Shown here piece after piece: positions 7,940 to 17,354 of a stretch of DNA of 64,000 nt. Within the stretch, counting starts at the first letter, position 1, and each line of letters starts with the position of its first letter. The position numbers and the translations under genes were made by a program. Origin of the DNA: a virus. The notes beneath the pieces were generated by a model. It worked only from the letters and a program-made list of their open reading frames with translations. It was not told the DNA's origin and searched no databases. Location of the stretch: the IMG/VR virus record IMGVR_UViG_3300025711_000239, positions 1 to 64,000 of that record; one strand, given 5' to 3'.

Positions 7940-8160
7940 CTCACGCCACGATTTCTCACGCCGACCTCGTACGCCTTGAACACCTGCGTAACGCCGGGCG
8001 CTTTGTCAGCGATATGACGGCCTTTCAGGAGTGCCACGAACTCCCGCAGCCCGCTCAGCGCGAACAGCTGGCATCGCTGGTCTTTCTCATCACCGAGCAG
8101 CTGGATGAAGTGGTGACGCGCTGCCAGAACAACTGGATGAACGCGGAGGATGAATCATGA
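7936..8160 (+). CDS. Small P4-family protein of unknown function
   Basis: 74 residues ([21 protein letters not shown]...). Its ATG overlaps the preceding TGA (ATGA) and its stop overlaps the next start, so it sits in a tightly coupled operon leading to alpha. It is likely helical with no recognised motif. The position corresponds to the small ORFs between epsilon and alpha in P4. Confidence 0.7.
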   Translation: MTHATISHADLVRLEHLRNAGRFVSDMTAFQECHELPQPAQREQLASLVFLITEQLDEVVTRCQNNWMNAEDES

Positions 8161-8480
8161 AAGACCGCACCCTTTCGCCTGAACTGCGCGCCGCGCTTTC
8201 ACGCCGCGCCGTCGCCTGCGCGTGGCTGACAATCTGCCATGAACAGCAGCGCTACCCCGGCCTGACGCTGACGCGCCTTGAGCACTTTATCGAAACCGAG
8301 CTGGAGGGCTTTTACCTGCGCCAGCACGGACGCCTGCGCGGTCAGGAAATTGCCTGCGCGCTGCTGGACGACCTGCTTTCCACCGGGCCGCTGAAGTCGG
8401 CCCCGCGCCTGAGCTTTCTCGGCCAGGTGATGATGGATGAACTCTGCGGGCGCATGACAGACGCGCCGGTGCTGCACTGA
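8157..8480 (+). CDS. P4 ORF106/151-like protein (DUF5375-type)
   Basis: 107 residues, mostly helical, with the block [28 protein letters not shown] split across its N-terminal half. It is coupled by ATGA to the gene before it and lies 14 bases upstream of alpha. I place it with the uncharacterised small proteins that precede alpha in P4-like elements. The function is unknown. Confidence 0.65.
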   Translation: MKDRTLSPELRAALSRRAVACAWLTICHEQQRYPGLTLTRLEHFIETELEGFYLRQHGRLRGQEIACALLDDLLSTGPLKSAPRLSFLGQVMMDELCGRMTDAPVLH

Positions 8481-8494
8481 GGGAGAACAGAACG

Positions 8495-10819
8495 ATGAAA
8501 ATGACCGTATCAGAAGCGGCCACCGCTGCGCGGGGCCACTGGCCCCGCATTCTGCCCGCGCTGGGCGTGAAGGTAATCAAAAACCGCCACATGCCGTGCC
8601 CGGTCTGTCAGGGAACGGACCGCTTTCGCTTCGACGATAAGGACGGGCGCGGCACGTGGATTTGTAATCAGTGCGGTGCCGGTGACGGCATGGACCTGGT
8701 GAAAAAGGCGCTCAGCATTACGTTCAGAGAGGCCGCCGTGCGCGTAAACGAACTGACCGGCAACCTGCCGCCGGTAGCGGCAGGCAACAGCACGGCAGCC
8801 GGTCCCGAAACGGACGAGGCATCCCGCGCCGCAGCGGCTGCACTGGCGCAGCAGCTGGTCAGCACGGCAAAGGAAGCGGCGGGCAACGCCTATCTGTCCC
8901 GGAAGGGGCTGCCAGAGCAGGCGTGCCTTACACTTTCAAAGGCGCATAAGGTGGCGTTAACGACCTACCGCACCGGCGATGTGGTTGTGCCCCTGCACGA
9001 CATGAGCGGCCAGCTGGTTAACGTGCAGCTCATCAATGCCAGCGGAGAGAAGCGCACGCTCAAGGGCGGCCAGGTGAAAGGCGCCTGCCACGTTCTCAGC
9101 AGCGCTAAGCCGGCAAAGCGCATCTGGCTCGCAGAGGGCTACGCGACCGGCCTGACGGTGCACAACCTGACCGGTGATGAGGTGTGGGTTGCGCTCTCAT
9201 CGGGCAACCTCCTTTCTCTGGCTGGCCTTGCCCGTGAAAACCACGCCACGCTGCAGCTGATGATTGCCGCCGACCGCGACCTTAACGGCAACGGTCAGGA
9301 TAAGGCGAAGAAGGCCGCTGATGTCAGTAAGGCCGTCGTCGCGCTGCCACCCGTGTTCGGCGACTGGAACGACGCCTTTGTGCAGCACGGCGACGTCCCG
9401 ACGAAGCAGGCGCTTGCTGAGGCCGCCGCGCCCGCCACCGCCAGCCCGTTTGACGTGATGAGCGAAGCGGAGTTTTCGGCCATGAGCGCCAGCGAAAAGG
9501 CGGAGCGCGTTGCTGAGCATTACCGCAATGCGCTGGCGGTGGATGCCAGCGGCGAAATCCTGTCACGCTACAGGGCGGGCGCGTGGAAGGTCATTTCGGG
9601 GAAGCAGTTTGAGCGCGACGTGGCGAAGCTGTTCCAGCGGCTGCGCGCGCCGTTCTCGGCGGGCAAAATTTCAGGCGTGGTGGATACGCTGAAGCTGATG
9701 CTGCCGCAGCAGTCCGACCCGGCGCGCCGCCTGATAGGCTTTCGCAACGGCGTACTGGACACCCGTACCGGCAGCTTCAGCCCGCACAGCAAACGCTTCT
9801 GGCTGCGCACGGTCAGCGAGGTGGACTTTACCCCGCCGGTTAAGGGCGAGACGCTGGCAACCCACGCGCCGCACTTCTGGCAGTGGCTGGACCGCGCCGC
9901 CGGACGAGACGCGGCAAAGCGCGATATTATTCTCGCCGCGCTGTTTATGGTGCTGGCGAATCGCTACGACTGGCAGCTGTTTCTGGAGGTCACGGGTCCC
10001 GGCGGCAGCGGCAAAAGCATCATGGCCGAAATCGCCACCATGCTGGCCGGAACGGACAACACCACCTCCGCGACCATCGAGACGCTGGAGTCATCGCGCG
10101 AGCGCGCGGCGGTGATTGGCTTCTCGCTGATAATTCTGCCCGACCAGGAGAAGTGGAGCGGCGACGGTGCGGGCATCAAGGCGATTACCGGCGGCGACGC
10201 GGTATCCGTGGACCCGAAGTACCGCGATGCCTACTCAACGCACATTCCGGCGGTGATTCTGGCGGTAAACAACAATCCGATGCGCTTCACCGACCGCAGC
10301 GGCGGCGTATCGCGCCGCCGGGTCATCCTGCACTTCCCGGAAATCATCCCGGCAAACGAGCGCGACCCGCAGCTGAAGGAAAAAATCAGCGGCGAGCTGG
10401 CCGTCATCGTGCGCCAGCTGATGCAGCAGTTCAGCCAGCCGCAGGACGCAAGGGCGTTGCTTCAGTCGCAGCAGAACTCCGATGAGGCGATGCGCATCAA
10501 GCGCGACGCGGATCCGATGGTGGACTTCTGCGGCTACCTGTTCACCACGCCGGAGCCTACTTCGCTTTACATGGGGAACGCCAGCATCAGGCCCTTACAG
10601 CCAAGACGCTATCTTTACCATGCCTATCTGGCTTATATGGAGGCGAACGGTTACAGGAATCCACTCAGCATGAAGATGTTCAGTCTGTCGCTGGAGAGCA
10701 TTATGCGTGAGTACGGGCGTCATTATCTGAAGCGGCGCACGAAGCTGGGGATGCAGACCAATCTCGATCTGACTGAGGAAAGCAGTTCTGACTGGCTGCC
10801 CAAGTGTGATGCCACCTGA
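8495..10819 (+). CDS. P4 alpha-like primase-helicase
   Basis: 774-residue multifunctional replication protein. The N-terminal primase zinc finger uses Cys35, Cys38, Cys57 and Cys60 (CPVC...CNQC). A TOPRIM-like section follows (IWLAEGYATGLTVHNL, MIAADRDLNGNGQDKA) and then a D5-type N-terminal region. The SF3-like helicase has Walker A GPGGSGKS at 501-508, a Walker B-like IILPDQEKW near 545 and a sensor VILAVNNNPMRF. In P4, alpha combines primase, helicase and origin recognition, binding GGTGAA-type iterons like the array at 6537-6637. It starts after GGGAGAACAG and is GC-rich like the satellite core. It is intact, so the satellite may still replicate with a helper. Confidence 0.95.
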   Translation: MKMTVSEAATAARGHWPRILPALGVKVIKNRHMPCPVCQGTDRFRFDDKDGRGTWICNQCGAGDGMDLVKKALSITFREAAVRVNELTGNLPPVAAGNSTAAGPETDEASRAAAAALAQQLVSTAKEAAGNAYLSRKGLPEQACLTLSKAHKVALTTYRTGDVVVPLHDMSGQLVNVQLINASGEKRTLKGGQVKGACHVLSSAKPAKRIWLAEGYATGLTVHNLTGDEVWVALSSGNLLSLAGLARENHATLQLMIAADRDLNGNGQDKAKKAADVSKAVVALPPVFGDWNDAFVQHGDVPTKQALAEAAAPATASPFDVMSEAEFSAMSASEKAERVAEHYRNALAVDASGEILSRYRAGAWKVISGKQFERDVAKLFQRLRAPFSAGKISGVVDTLKLMLPQQSDPARRLIGFRNGVLDTRTGSFSPHSKRFWLRTVSEVDFTPPVKGETLATHAPHFWQWLDRAAGRDAAKRDIILAALFMVLANRYDWQLFLEVTGPGGSGKSIMAEIATMLAGTDNTTSATIETLESSRERAAVIGFSLIILPDQEKWSGDGAGIKAITGGDAVSVDPKYRDAYSTHIPAVILAVNNNPMRFTDRSGGVSRRRVILHFPEIIPANERDPQLKEKISGELAVIVRQLMQQFSQPQDARALLQSQQNSDEAMRIKRDADPMVDFCGYLFTTPEPTSLYMGNASIRPLQPRRYLYHAYLAYMEANGYRNPLSMKMFSLSLESIMREYGRHYLKRRTKLGMQTNLDLTEESSSDWLPKCDAT

Positions 10820-10835
10820 AATTCATAATATTTAG

Positions 10836-10857
10836 AACCGGCGAAAGCCGGTTTTTT
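10836..10857 (+). terminator. Terminator after alpha
   Basis: AACCGGC - GAAA - GCCGGTT followed by T residues, 16 bases past the alpha stop. Confidence 0.85.
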
Positions 10858-10970
10858 GCGCTCGTTAAAGGCGCTAAATTCATCCAGCTCCATATAAAAA
10901 ATACATTCTCTGATATGTAAGAGAATTTCGCTTGCCACATTTGAAATGAGTCGAGTCCGCTATGAGCGCA

Positions 10971-11123
10971 GGCTGTGTAAAACTGTTTTGGTCGCTTAAT
11001 CTGCGTAAAACAGGGTTGAAAGCAGCGCTCATAAGTAAAATTTGGCTCAGCTAACCTGTCGATTAATTCCAGATTTTGCGTAGATGCACGCACTTCAGTA
11101 TGAGTCAGAGTTTTCACACAGCC
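10971..11123. mobile_element. 153-bp MITE-like element with terminal inverted repeats
   Basis: Ends GGCTGTGTAAAAC (10971) and GTTTTCACACAGCC (to 11123) are inverted with one extra base. Flanking 8-mers TGAGCGCA and TGAGCGAG agree at 6 of 8 positions, as expected for an aged 8-bp target duplication. It has no coding capacity. It sits in the loop of a hairpin formed by AGTCCGCT (10954) and AGCGGAC (11133). The end sequence and 8-bp duplication are reminiscent of IS256-family elements, which is only a suggestion. Confidence 0.55.
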
Positions 11124-11223
11124 TGAGCGAGGAGCGGACGCTAAAATGATGGCGACCGGGAAGTTCTGCCACATTAGACATAACACCCCGGCCACGTACG
11201 GAACGCGCGCAGCCTTAGAGCGG

Positions 11224-11624
11224 CTAGGGCAGTGCGTTCTGGTAGAGGTCCCAGCGATTGCCGTAGATGTCCTCGAATACAACCACCATCCCATACTCCT
11301 CCTGCCGCGGCTCCTGGCAGAAGTGGACGCCCTTTTCCTTCATGGCGTTGTAGTCGCGCCAGAAGTCGTTGGTCTGCAGGAACAGGAATACCCGCCCGCC
11401 GCACTGGTTCCCGATAAAACTCTCCTGCCGCTCGTTTGAGGCGCGAGCCAGGAGGAGATTACAGTCGCTTTCCGGGTTCGGTGTCACCACAACCCAGCGT
11501 TTGCCAGGCTCGGCGTGTCCTCAACCAAGGTAAAGCCCAGCTTGTCGGTGTAGTACTCGATCGCGCGGTCGTAGTCGTCGACCACTATCGCCACGTATCC
11601 CATGCATCGCTTTTGCGTTCTCAT
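11224..11624 (-). pseudogene. Frameshifted VOC/glyoxalase-fold protein
   Basis: The minus strand from 11624 reads MRTQKRCMGYVAIVVDDYD and onward in one frame, then terminates at GLW*. One base off, the reading continues as VVVTPNPESDCNLLLARAS through FEDIYGNRWDLYQNALP. Together they make one vicinal-oxygen-chelate (glyoxalase/bleomycin-resistance-like) protein broken by a single-base loss near 11500. It is GC-rich, unlike the cassettes after it, and may be host-derived cargo. A sequencing error would be the alternative explanation. Confidence 0.75.
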
Positions 11625-12082
11625 TTCTGCTCCGTCAGGTTTCAGGCACAACAGCCCGGACACCCTCTTTTAACATATAAGTGCCTGACCGCCCCCCCCC
11701 TGAGAGGCCCTCAGCGCGATTCTGGCGCTAACGAAGCGTTTCCGTCACTTTTTTCCGGCCAGAATCCTGAAAAACGGCCATGAAGATTACGGTGCATCTG
11801 AATTATTGTGCGGTAAGATTTACTCTCCACCGATTAGTGCTCGCAGATGCTGGAAACGTCCGCTTCAAATGGCACGAAGCGGACGCTAGCAAAAGGTTTG
11901 CTATGAGCGAAAACCGGAAGCAACAAAAAATGCATTTGCCGTTTCCGGTAGTTTATTGTATTTTTTAGTCGGCTTTATTCGTATGCCCGCGAAAGCAAGT
12001 TACGGATTCACTATCTCACTTTAATTTGTGAGAGGGGAATCTGCACTTGCGCAATTCTGCCTCTCACCCCACGGAGGCAAGC
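11625..12082. repeat. Intergenic stretch with a GTCCGCT hairpin
   Basis: No gene is supported here. It contains a run of nine C near 11692 and a perfect 10-bp hairpin CGTCCGCTTC (11857-11866) / GAAGCGGACG (11876-11885). Related GTCCGCT or AGCGGAC arms occur near 10954, 11133, 13514 and 23069, which suggests a dispersed small repeat family. Confidence 0.5.
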
Positions 12083-12301
12083 ATGTCTAATAATAATCTC
12101 TCAGTTCCAGCTACCCGTAAAATCAAAGGAAAAGCGCTTACACGTATCGATCAAGAACAAAAAACGATCAATTCAGGCCCATTAGGCCCAGAACGCCTTA
12201 TCATCAATATCGCACTTGATTTCATGGAAAAATATCCTGGTATGTCTTGGGAGCAGGCTTTAGTTGCCGCCATGGGCTACTGTGATCGCACTCATAGCTA
12301 A
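12083..12301 (+). CDS. Small protein paired with a Sel1-like gene
   Basis: 72 residues when started at ATG 12083, which follows CGGAGGCAAGC, a strong ribosome-binding site; an upstream ATG at 12047 lacks one. The N-terminus is basic (ATRKIKGKALTRIDQEQK) and the C-terminus helical (IINIALDFMEKYPGMSWEQALVAAMGY). There is no recognised domain. It lies 14 bases before the Sel1-like gene and is probably its operon partner, for example as a small antidote or regulator; that role is a guess from arrangement. Confidence 0.6.
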   Translation: MSNNNLSVPATRKIKGKALTRIDQEQKTINSGPLGPERLIINIALDFMEKYPGMSWEQALVAAMGYCDRTHS

Positions 12302-12315
12302 TAGTGAGGCAGATA

Positions 12316-13356
12316 ATGGCGAAACCAAACATTACGAAGATCTTTCATAATGGGCATGCATATGAGCTTGAGTATGGTGGATGGTTAAATCATAGATATG
12401 GCGAGGCTAGCAAAGCTTTAACTGAAGTATATTCAAACGATATTCATCTCAACAATACTACTATTGGTGAATATAAAGCCGCGAAAAGTGATGAATATGA
12501 GGGAGTTAAAGATAAACGTGATATGACGTTTATGAAATACCTTAGGCAATCCTTTAAGACTGAATTTGATATGGAGTGGGATGAGACAATCAAGGGAATA
12601 AAAAAAGCTATTAACGATAGCTGCATCCCTTATCTAATTCGTCAAAAAGCAGATGCATCAGTTGAAGAAAAATCTACAGCTATTTACCTAGCTGCTGCAA
12701 ACGGTCATGTTGCTTCAACCTATTTCATTGCCACGGCTATGAGTGATGGGGATGATGAGAATTGCTTATATTGGTTAACTTTAGCTCATAAGCGGGGTCA
12801 CATTGGTGCTGCATATGATATGGCAGCTTATTTCTATCGAATAGGAAACACCTTAGATGCCCTAAGGTGTTTAATCGTCTCAGCTGATGGTGGCTGCGAT
12901 TTTGCGTATTTAACTCTATTTAACATCGAATTGTTGAAAAGCATGCTGACTATTCAAGATAGCTCAAAGTTAGATGCTATGTTGAATGAGCTGGTTGATG
13001 GATCGCACAGTTCGAGTGCTCGATACTTCAAAGCTGTACGGCTTTTGGCGGGAGATACACCAACAGAGGGTGTGGCTCTTATGAAAACTTTTCGTCAAAC
13101 GCCAAAGAAAAAGCCTGCTGATAAAGACATTGATGATGTATATCGGAACCAAATGGCTTTTACTGAAGAGTTCTTGCATACGGTGCTTAGTGATATTAGT
13201 TCTCGAAAGCCCCCTTTAGTATCACTAATGGAATGTTCGCTTAAGTTTTCAGACCCTCGCCGAGCAGAAGAGGGGAAGTCATTTGCGTTAAGTTTTGAGG
13301 ATTATAGAGAGTCATTAGAAATGTTCAAAAAATATAAAACAAATGAAAGTGCATGA
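12316..13356 (+). CDS. Sel1-like repeat protein
   Basis: 346 residues from ATG 12316, preceded by GAGGC; an upstream GTG at 12304 is possible. The centre contains Sel1/TPR-like helical pairs (AIYLAAANGHVASTYFIATAM, CLYWLTLAHKRGHIGAAYDMAAYF, ALRCLIVSADGGCDFAYL). Such repeats mediate protein contacts. The N-terminal 110 residues are unlike known folds I recognise. Together with the 72-residue gene upstream it forms a two-gene AT-rich cassette behind the alpha gene, a frequent place for antiphage cargo in P4-like satellites. Function is unknown. Confidence 0.65.
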   Translation: MAKPNITKIFHNGHAYELEYGGWLNHRYGEASKALTEVYSNDIHLNNTTIGEYKAAKSDEYEGVKDKRDMTFMKYLRQSFKTEFDMEWDETIKGIKKAINDSCIPYLIRQKADASVEEKSTAIYLAAANGHVASTYFIATAMSDGDDENCLYWLTLAHKRGHIGAAYDMAAYFYRIGNTLDALRCLIVSADGGCDFAYLTLFNIELLKSMLTIQDSSKLDAMLNELVDGSHSSSARYFKAVRLLAGDTPTEGVALMKTFRQTPKKKPADKDIDDVYRNQMAFTEEFLHTVLSDISSRKPPLVSLMECSLKFSDPRRAEEGKSFALSFEDYRESLEMFKKYKTNESA

Positions 13357-13703
13357 AAATAGGTAAGCAATCGATTCTTTTACGATTAGTACGGAGATCC
13401 AAACGGTTCACTCTGGTGCAAGCCGCTTTATGACGCTCTCTGTAGTAAATCCGAGTTCTTCGTTTCATGGCAACGTCCCCCTTGATTAAGGATAGCGTTG
13501 CATCGACCCATTGAACTCACACCGAGGAGCGGACGTTCGCAACTTGAATAATCGTATGGCTAACTTTGAGGTGTCTTAATCAACGGGGAACTGGTCAAGT
13601 GAGGAGGGAAAGGAACATTTTCGCGAAGTGAATTCTGCCTGCGGTTTGTTAGGCGCAGGCGGAATCTTATGTAATATTTTAACTTTTTGCAGTTGTTAAT
13701 CAC
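13357..13703. mobile_element. Intergenic remnant of an IS30-family end
   Basis: Positions 13441-13521 match 19073-19153 over 81 bp with three mismatches. The latter spans the start of an IS30 transposase. Here only the first nine or so codons (minus strand, MKRRTRI) survive. It marks a former IS30 copy and supplies a direct repeat around the 13.5-19.1 kb segment. The remainder of the interval shows no gene. Confidence 0.7.
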
Positions 13704-15239
13704 TCAGCTATATATGAATTTTAATGTTCTTTTTACATAGCTTTTAGCTTGTTCTATATCGTTGGAAACCTCCCCCCCATGATGTTGAGCATTTCCAAAA
13801 TCTTTGAGGTTGTATAATTCTTCAATATGCTTTTTCATTGAAAAATAATTTTTATTTTCGTCGCTTTCATTAATTATATCGAGCATTGCACCAAGCATAA
13901 TTTCATTATTAAAGTCAGTGGGGAAGCGGGTTTTCAAATAATCTTCCAATACTATGCGCATAGCCGGTAAAACCTCATGCAATTTATCATTGCATTCTCC
14001 TGATACAAAGGAATGTAATAATTTAATTCTTGCAACATAACTACTTTCAACAACCTTTTCATTCCATAATGAAATGCTACTAGTGTTATTATCGAAATTT
14101 TTACTTATGCTGTATTGCTGTGCAGAAGATAGCGATTTATCAGTCTTCATGAGATGTAAGAATTTTGCATCATGAGATAATATAAAAATCTGGCGTGTTT
14201 TTTTCTTTAATTCTTTTATTATTTCTTTTGTTGCATGTCTTCTGGATTCATCAAAGCTTGACATGGGGTCATCGAATACAACTATTGTTTTTTTAATGTT
14301 TTTAGAAGCGTCAAGTTTTGATAGGAAGAAAGCTAAAGAAATTGCTCTCTTATCTGCATCGCTCAGCAACGTATCAAAGTACGGCAGCCCATGTTGAATT
14401 GTATTGGATGCAAAAATGTCCACTTCAAAGTCATTCATGCCTATTGAATATTTTAATCTTTTGGAAAGATCACTTGAGAAATTTGATGATCCTAACTTCA
14501 TAACTTTGAAGTTAGTACCGAATTTACTGAGGTAGTAATTTATGCTGGCTTGATGTAATGTCAATTCATCATCGATAATGCTAATTAACTTTTCTTTTTT
14601 AATTCTTATGGATTCAATTAATGATTTTTTCTTGTTAAGAAGTTTTTTTGATTCTTCAAGAATTTCATTCTGATCCTTATTTTTCACGATAGAAGCTAAA
14701 TCATCTGGGTCTGATAATAGAAACATACTCTTAGTTTTTCCTGGGGACAAAGATAAATGAGAAATACATTCCGATAGTTTTTTATTTACTCCGCTTAGTG
14801 AGAGGTCGATTACTTCCAGTTCTTTAAAGACTTCTTTTCCTTCTTCATTTGCAAAAAGAAGTGAGAATAAACGCTCTCTTTGCTCTTTAAATATAGCATT
14901 ACCTGAGTAAACATTGTCATTGATAAAGGATGAGTCATAAACGGCCAGGCTCAGATCATTTAAATCCCAGCCTTTCTTATGATTAAATTTGAGAGTTTTT
15001 CCATTTTCTAACTCCAAGATGACTTGTGGCTCGGATTTTGATGATGGCAATCTTGCGTGTTTCATTATGAACCGAGGGCTGTTTCCTTCTAAAGATTTAA
15101 AAATAGATGCTAAGGTTGATTTTCCACCTCCATTATCACTATAAATCAAGTTGATGTCAGAAAATATTGGGAACTTAGAAGGTGTAGAGAAGTTAGCAAA
15201 CCTTCCAATATCTTTTATATATTTTATACTCTTTATCAT
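13704..15239 (-). CDS. SMC/ABC-type AAA ATPase, RloC/PrrC-like class (defence candidate)
   Basis: 511 residues from ATG 15239, which has GGAGG five bases upstream; a start at 15260 is less likely. The ATPase has a P-loop near 34-41 (SDNGGGKS, with Ser for the usual first Gly), a central coiled-coil insert, an ABC signature-like LSDADKRAISLAFFLSKL, Walker B and D-loop TIVVFDDPMSSFD, and switch His in IFILSHDAKFLHLM. This is the architecture of AAA_13/RloC/PrrC-type proteins. The C-terminal 130 residues (FGNAQHHGGEVSNDIEQAKSY after a helical region) may be the effector, but no anticodon-nuclease triad is evident to me. AT-rich and monocistronic. An antiphage role is inferred. Confidence 0.75.
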   Translation of the reverse strand: MIKSIKYIKDIGRFANFSTPSKFPIFSDINLIYSDNGGGKSTLASIFKSLEGNSPRFIMKHARLPSSKSEPQVILELENGKTLKFNHKKGWDLNDLSLAVYDSSFINDNVYSGNAIFKEQRERLFSLLFANEEGKEVFKELEVIDLSLSGVNKKLSECISHLSLSPGKTKSMFLLSDPDDLASIVKNKDQNEILEESKKLLNKKKSLIESIRIKKEKLISIIDDELTLHQASINYYLSKFGTNFKVMKLGSSNFSSDLSKRLKYSIGMNDFEVDIFASNTIQHGLPYFDTLLSDADKRAISLAFFLSKLDASKNIKKTIVVFDDPMSSFDESRRHATKEIIKELKKKTRQIFILSHDAKFLHLMKTDKSLSSAQQYSISKNFDNNTSSISLWNEKVVESSYVARIKLLHSFVSGECNDKLHEVLPAMRIVLEDYLKTRFPTDFNNEIMLGAMLDIINESDENKNYFSMKKHIEELYNLKDFGNAQHHGGEVSNDIEQAKSYVKRTLKFIYS

Positions 15240-15684
15240 ACTTCCTCCGTAGGAACTCAATGTAGAAAAATAAAGTTTAATTAAGTGACATCATATAGAA
15301 ACACTAATCATATATCTATTTGACGCATATATAATTCACTAAAAAAATGTCGTAGATATTAATATAACACTTTAAGGCAACTTTACAGCACATGTAAAGT
15401 TGAAACTTCCGGAAAAATAGATGAATTGAGCAGAAATTAAAACAGTATATGTTGAGTTTTGGTTTTATATGAAAAATTTTATAGTAATTAAGAAGACAAC
15501 CTCCTGATTGCTAAAAGCGCCGGTTCGACCGGAGAACTGCTGACAGCTCTTACCCAGTTACGCAAGTCCCTTAGATATTAAGCTTATTTTATCCATCAGG
15601 GATGAAACTGTCACCAATCATGCTGAATGCAAAATATTTGAACGGCAGTTACTGACACAGAGCTGCTGTTACAGCCCTCACAAA

Positions 15685-16290
15685 TTAAACTTCAATAGAT
15701 CCAGATATCTCCATGGCATCATCCACTTCAATACCGAGATAACGGACTGTACTTTCGAGTTTTTTGTGACCTAACAATAGCTGGATCACTCGAAGATTCT
15801 TCGTTTTTTTATAGATCAGATATGGCTTGGTTTTCGCGTAGAATACGTACTTTACAGGGTCTCGTCGAGACCCTGCTCATCAATCCATCCATGAAAATTA
15901 CGGTTATATTGCCTAGTTGAGATATGCCGTGAAGAACCGACGCGGGACTGGAACAGATAGTCGCTACTACGTAGATGAGCCATTTTTATCCACGCTGCTA
16001 CAGCCTCTCTGGTTCCCTTAGTCAGTTCAAACTGAACGGGCTTCCCGTTTTTTGCAGCAGCACTGTCGCTCTGCCCTAAACAGAGTGCCCATAGGCCACA
16101 TCAGAAACTTTTAACTTAACCAGATCACAGGCCCGAAGTTAACTGTCCAGAGCCATGTTAAACAGAGCTAAATCGCGCACTTTTCCTTCCAGCTTAAGTC
16201 TGATACGGAATCCCCAGATATGAGAGATTTGAAGAGGCCGTTTCTGGCCTAAGATACGGCACTTGTTCCAAGGGATGTTGTCATGCTCTA
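15685..16290 (-). pseudogene. Decayed tyrosine recombinase
   Basis: Minus-strand translation pieces match a single integrase type. 16290 to 16130 gives HDNIPWNKCRILGQKRP and RDLALFNMALDS followed by an in-frame TAA, then LRACDLVKLKVSDVAYGH. Near 15800-15685, NLRVIQLLLGHKKLESTV and RYLGIEVDDAMEISGSIEV end at TAA. The HxxR block between them is lost and frames shift. It is a dead island integrase. The preceding 15240-15684 stretch is AT-rich with no gene. Confidence 0.8.
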
Positions 16291-16409
16291 TTTCCTTTGG
16301 GTTAGGAGATGTGATTATGGTTGTCCCATATGAGCGAGAAGCAGATAATGGAGTGCTTATAAAAGTTTAATACTTGTCTCAGTCCGAGATTTTGGTAAGT
16401 ATTGATTCA

Positions 16410-17087
16410 CTATAGTTTTCCGCCAGCATAAAGGGAGGCCCATATAGCAGCACCAGCAAAGATAAGAACTAAAAATCTCTCAACCGTTTTGATAACTTTA
16501 TGTCTATATGTTGACTTGAATCTAAAGTCATTAAAAATAAGGTATTGCCTATAAATATAATTACTCATGTTGGAAGCAGAATGCTGTGAAGTGGATGTAC
16601 AATACCTAAAATATACAGAAAAATGTTTTTTTATGTGTTTGGGTGTTATTTGCGATGGGTTTTGATACTTGCCTATTATTATTTCAGTTTCATTGATTTT
16701 CCCAGCATTAGATTGATATGGCGCAACAAACACAAGAACATCACCGGATGGTCCCTGCGAATACCATAATTGAGCATTCCTTTCGAACGCAACTTCTAAG
16801 CTTTCGTTGTCTGGGGATGTTATGTTAAACCCCAAGAATCTGAGCCCAGTAAAAACATGAGTCGAATTAATATGTTGTGAACTAATAAGATTAGATGATT
16901 TGATTGGTTCATCATCTTTTGATCTGCTAATGTAAAGGCTCCCAAAGATATCGGTACTATGAGAGTCAGCATTTAAAATTTCAAACTCCCTTTGAATTCT
17001 ATCGTCCATAAACCTCCAATTTATGCGTTTAAAATATGCATTTAAACTATCTCTTCTTATTCTCTCTGCAGCGGACTTTAATTTCAA
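16410..17087 (-). CDS. Unknown protein with one C-terminal membrane segment
   Basis: 225 residues with no family I recognise. It is a soluble N-terminal domain of about 195 residues with a single hydrophobic segment near the end (FLVLIFAGAAIWASLYAGG), suggesting a tail-anchored or single-pass protein. It is AT-rich, flanked by the dead recombinase and the IS3 element, and has no operon partner. In this kind of accessory patchwork it may be a leftover defence or toxin component, but nothing in the sequence proves it. Confidence 0.5.
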   Translation of the reverse strand: MKLKSAAERIRRDSLNAYFKRINWRFMDDRIQREFEILNADSHSTDIFGSLYISRSKDDEPIKSSNLISSQHINSTHVFTGLRFLGFNITSPDNESLEVAFERNAQLWYSQGPSGDVLVFVAPYQSNAGKINETEIIIGKYQNPSQITPKHIKKHFSVYFRYCTSTSQHSASNMSNYIYRQYLIFNDFRFKSTYRHKVIKTVERFLVLIFAGAAIWASLYAGGKL

Positions 17088-17354
17088 TGTAAATCCTTAA
17101 ATATAAAAATAGTTCATCATATATTCATGGGTAAACTAGGAAGTTGTTATGCTGATGAGCATAACTGGCAATAAAATCAAAAAAGTTCCAAGCATACTAC
17201 ATCAACAAACATCGATGCGCTCACATTCAGTATGAGAAACTTAGTTACGTCTGCTAACCTGCTCCCCCTTAAACTAATGCAGCATGATGTTAGGAACTTC
17301 CGCTTTTGACCCTGACCCCGAATATGATCCAGACATAATCAGGAATAACCGGCT

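Noticed and set aside
9883-10485. 200-residue open frame overlapping the alpha helicase domain.
   Set aside because: It is a shifted-frame shadow of a GC-rich gene; it lacks a ribosome site and is very Arg-rich as expected for such shadows.
10701-11294. Long minus-strand open frame overlapping the alpha 3' end and the MITE-like element.
   Set aside because: It runs antisense through the end of alpha, the terminator and the repeat element, with no domain or ribosome site.
11146-11783. Plus-strand open frames across the VOC region.
   Set aside because: The opposite strand reads as a recognisable though frameshifted VOC protein, which explains the openness.
13704-15239. Considered a PrrC anticodon nuclease with an adjacent type I restriction system.
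   Set aside because: No hsd genes are nearby and no PrrC-type nuclease triad could be seen; only the ATPase class is supported.
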